Assembly: GCA_013697015.1 (NCBI GenBank)
Contig: JACCXL010000258.1
Span: forward strand, 1 to 22,088
Length of the DNA stretch: 22,088 bases
From: Chthoniobacterales bacterium
GTDB lineage: Bacteria; Verrucomicrobiota; Verrucomicrobiia; Chthoniobacterales; UBA10450
Direction of reading: 5' to 3'
Every line of letters begins with the position of its first letter. Position 1 is the first letter of the stretch. Positions 20,942 through 22,088 of the stretch are shown here, one piece after another. Position numbers and translations under genes: made by a program. The notes beneath the pieces were generated by a model. It was not told the DNA's origin. It ran no database searches and saw nothing but the letters and a program-made list of their open reading frames with translations.

Positions 20942-22088
20942 TTAGGCCAAGAATCCCAGATTCGGTTGCGCGAAGCGTCCGATGTTTGGGAAGACCGTGG
21001 GAAGATCTGAATCGGCGAGCCCGAACCAGCTCGCCATCGTGGCGGAATATTCGTCGACCGCCGTCGTTGGAATCCAACGGCCTTCGCCAGTGTCGTCCGG
21101 TCCGTCTACCGCCAGCGTCGGGAACGTCCCGTAGATGCGCGCGCCCACCACGCCACCGCCCATGACGAGCTGGTGATTTCCCCAGCCGTGATCGGAACCG
21201 GAGCCGTTCGTGAGAAACGTTCGGCCAAAATCCGAGGCGGTGAACGTCGTGACCTGCTGCGCCACCCCCAGCTCGGCCGTCGCGCTGTAAAATGCATTTA
21301 ACGCCTGGCTTAATTCGGTCAGGAGATTCGCCTGGCCGCTGAGCTGGTCACCGTGCGTGTCGTAGCCGTCGACCGAGCAGAAAAAAATCTGGCGCCGCAT
21401 CGAGAGGTTACTTCGGCCCCCGATCATTCTCGCGACCATGCTTAATTGATTGCCGAGATCGGTTTGCGGGAAAATTGATTGCAAGGCGACGCCGGAGAGG
21501 GCCGTGGTGACGAGATCGTTGTCGGCAATCGCGCGCGCGACGGTATCGGCGTAGGCCTGTTCAAAAAGATTGTGATGCGGTTGCGCAAGCAAATCCTTGA
21601 AAGCTTGCAGCCGGATGTTCGCGTTCGTCGTCCCGCTGAAACCGTTGAAGCCGATCGGTCCGCTGGATGAGAGCTGATAGGGGATCACAAGGTTACCGAC
21701 TTCAAACGTGTTCGTGCCCGCGATCGAAATCGCTAGGGAGATCGGCGAACCGGCATTAAGCGAATTGAGCAGATCGGCGGTGCGTCCACCCCAACCGGTC
21801 CGTAACGCCTGATCCGGCACGGAAGTTTGCCACTGCACGGATTGATCCGCGTGCGAAAAAAGCTGAGGCGGCACGGCTGCGTTGCCGGAGAAATAGTCGG
21901 CGCGCGTCGTCGGCGCAACGAGCGTCCCCACGTTCGCTACGACAGCGAGATGGCCCTGATTAAAGAGCGCTTGCGCTTCCGGCATGCTCGGATGAAAACC
22001 GAAATCGCGTCCATCACCCCCCCTGCAGCGTGAGTGGCAACAATGACGCCTGTGGAATGGCGAGATCCCCCCGCGCGGCGGCGTAAGC
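20942..22088 (-). pseudogene. DUF1501 secreted protein, 5' end beyond window, frame broken at a G7 run
   Basis: Two minus-strand frames together read as one DUF1501 protein (alkaline-phosphatase/sulfatase-like superfamily, usually exported by Tat). The upstream part, 22088 to 22014, reads AYAAARGDLAIPQASLLPLT then LQGG, directly followed by TGA. The downstream part continues with DGRDFGFHPSMPEAQALFNQ, VDGYDTHGDQ, TASDFGRTFLTNGSGSDHGWGNHQ and ends RFAQPNLGFLA. The switch falls on seven G at 22017-22023; with six G the frame would be continuous. The first downstream ATG (21985) gives 347 residues, but this is not a convincing natural start because matching sequence runs upstream of it. It may be a sequence error, a phase-variable gene, a real pseudogene, or a +1 recoding site. 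Verrucomicrobiota and Planctomycetota have many such proteins, often paired with DUF1800. Confidence 0.8.

Overview
The window is a gene-dense, GC-rich piece of bacterial chromosome with no insertion sequence, integrase, phage gene or CRISPR array. Gene content and protein style suggest a member of the Verrucomicrobiota, perhaps near the Spartobacteria/Chthoniobacter group. The hints are a DUF1501 secreted protein of the form common there, RNase HIII next to a DUF4388 protein, a HemQ-type coproheme decarboxylase, split coaC and coaB genes, a tiny lysine-rich histone-tail-like protein, and frequent GTG/TTG starts. This placement is inference; no 16S or other decisive marker is present.

Layout. 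(1) 1-1977, minus: a membrane family-2 glycosyltransferase overlaps by ATGA an L,D-transpeptidase cut by the window edge exactly at its catalytic Cys. (2) 2195-5600, plus: a secreted protein of unknown function and a hybrid sensor histidine kinase. (3) 5653-8322, minus: HU-like DNA-binding protein, a helical unknown, a DUF4388 (PATAN) protein with a degenerate receiver, and RNase HIII. (4) 8346-10615, plus: mutY overlapping trpB. (5) 10733-13449, plus: yicC, gmk, coaC, coaB, a tight housekeeping cluster with overlapping starts and stops and without rpoZ in the usual slot. (6) 13530-13694: a 24-residue lysine-rich protein with a very strong Shine-Dalgarno and an intrinsic terminator. (7) 13786-17145, plus: inositol-monophosphatase family protein, ispF, cysS and a GlmU-tail-like beta-helix protein. 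(8) 17181-18947, minus: a rhomboid-fold membrane protein lacking the catalytic His and carrying a zinc-ribbon tail, hemQ, and tRNA-Ser(GGA). (9) 19030-20504, plus: gcvT and gcvH of the glycine cleavage system, possibly from a leaderless promoter. (10) 20505-22088, minus: a stand-alone degenerate receiver and a DUF1501 protein whose reading frame is broken at a run of seven G.

Most of the window is ordinary core metabolism: tryptophan, CoA, isoprenoid precursors, haem, one-carbon metabolism, tRNA charging, DNA repair. The points most worth a second look are the DUF1501 frame break at a homopolymer followed directly by TGA, the lysine-rich microprotein cassette, the Asp-to-Glu change at the MutY catalytic position, the pseudo-rhomboid beside hemQ, and the RNase HIII/PATAN/helical-protein operon. 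I did not find a clear, complete, undescribed multi-gene system.
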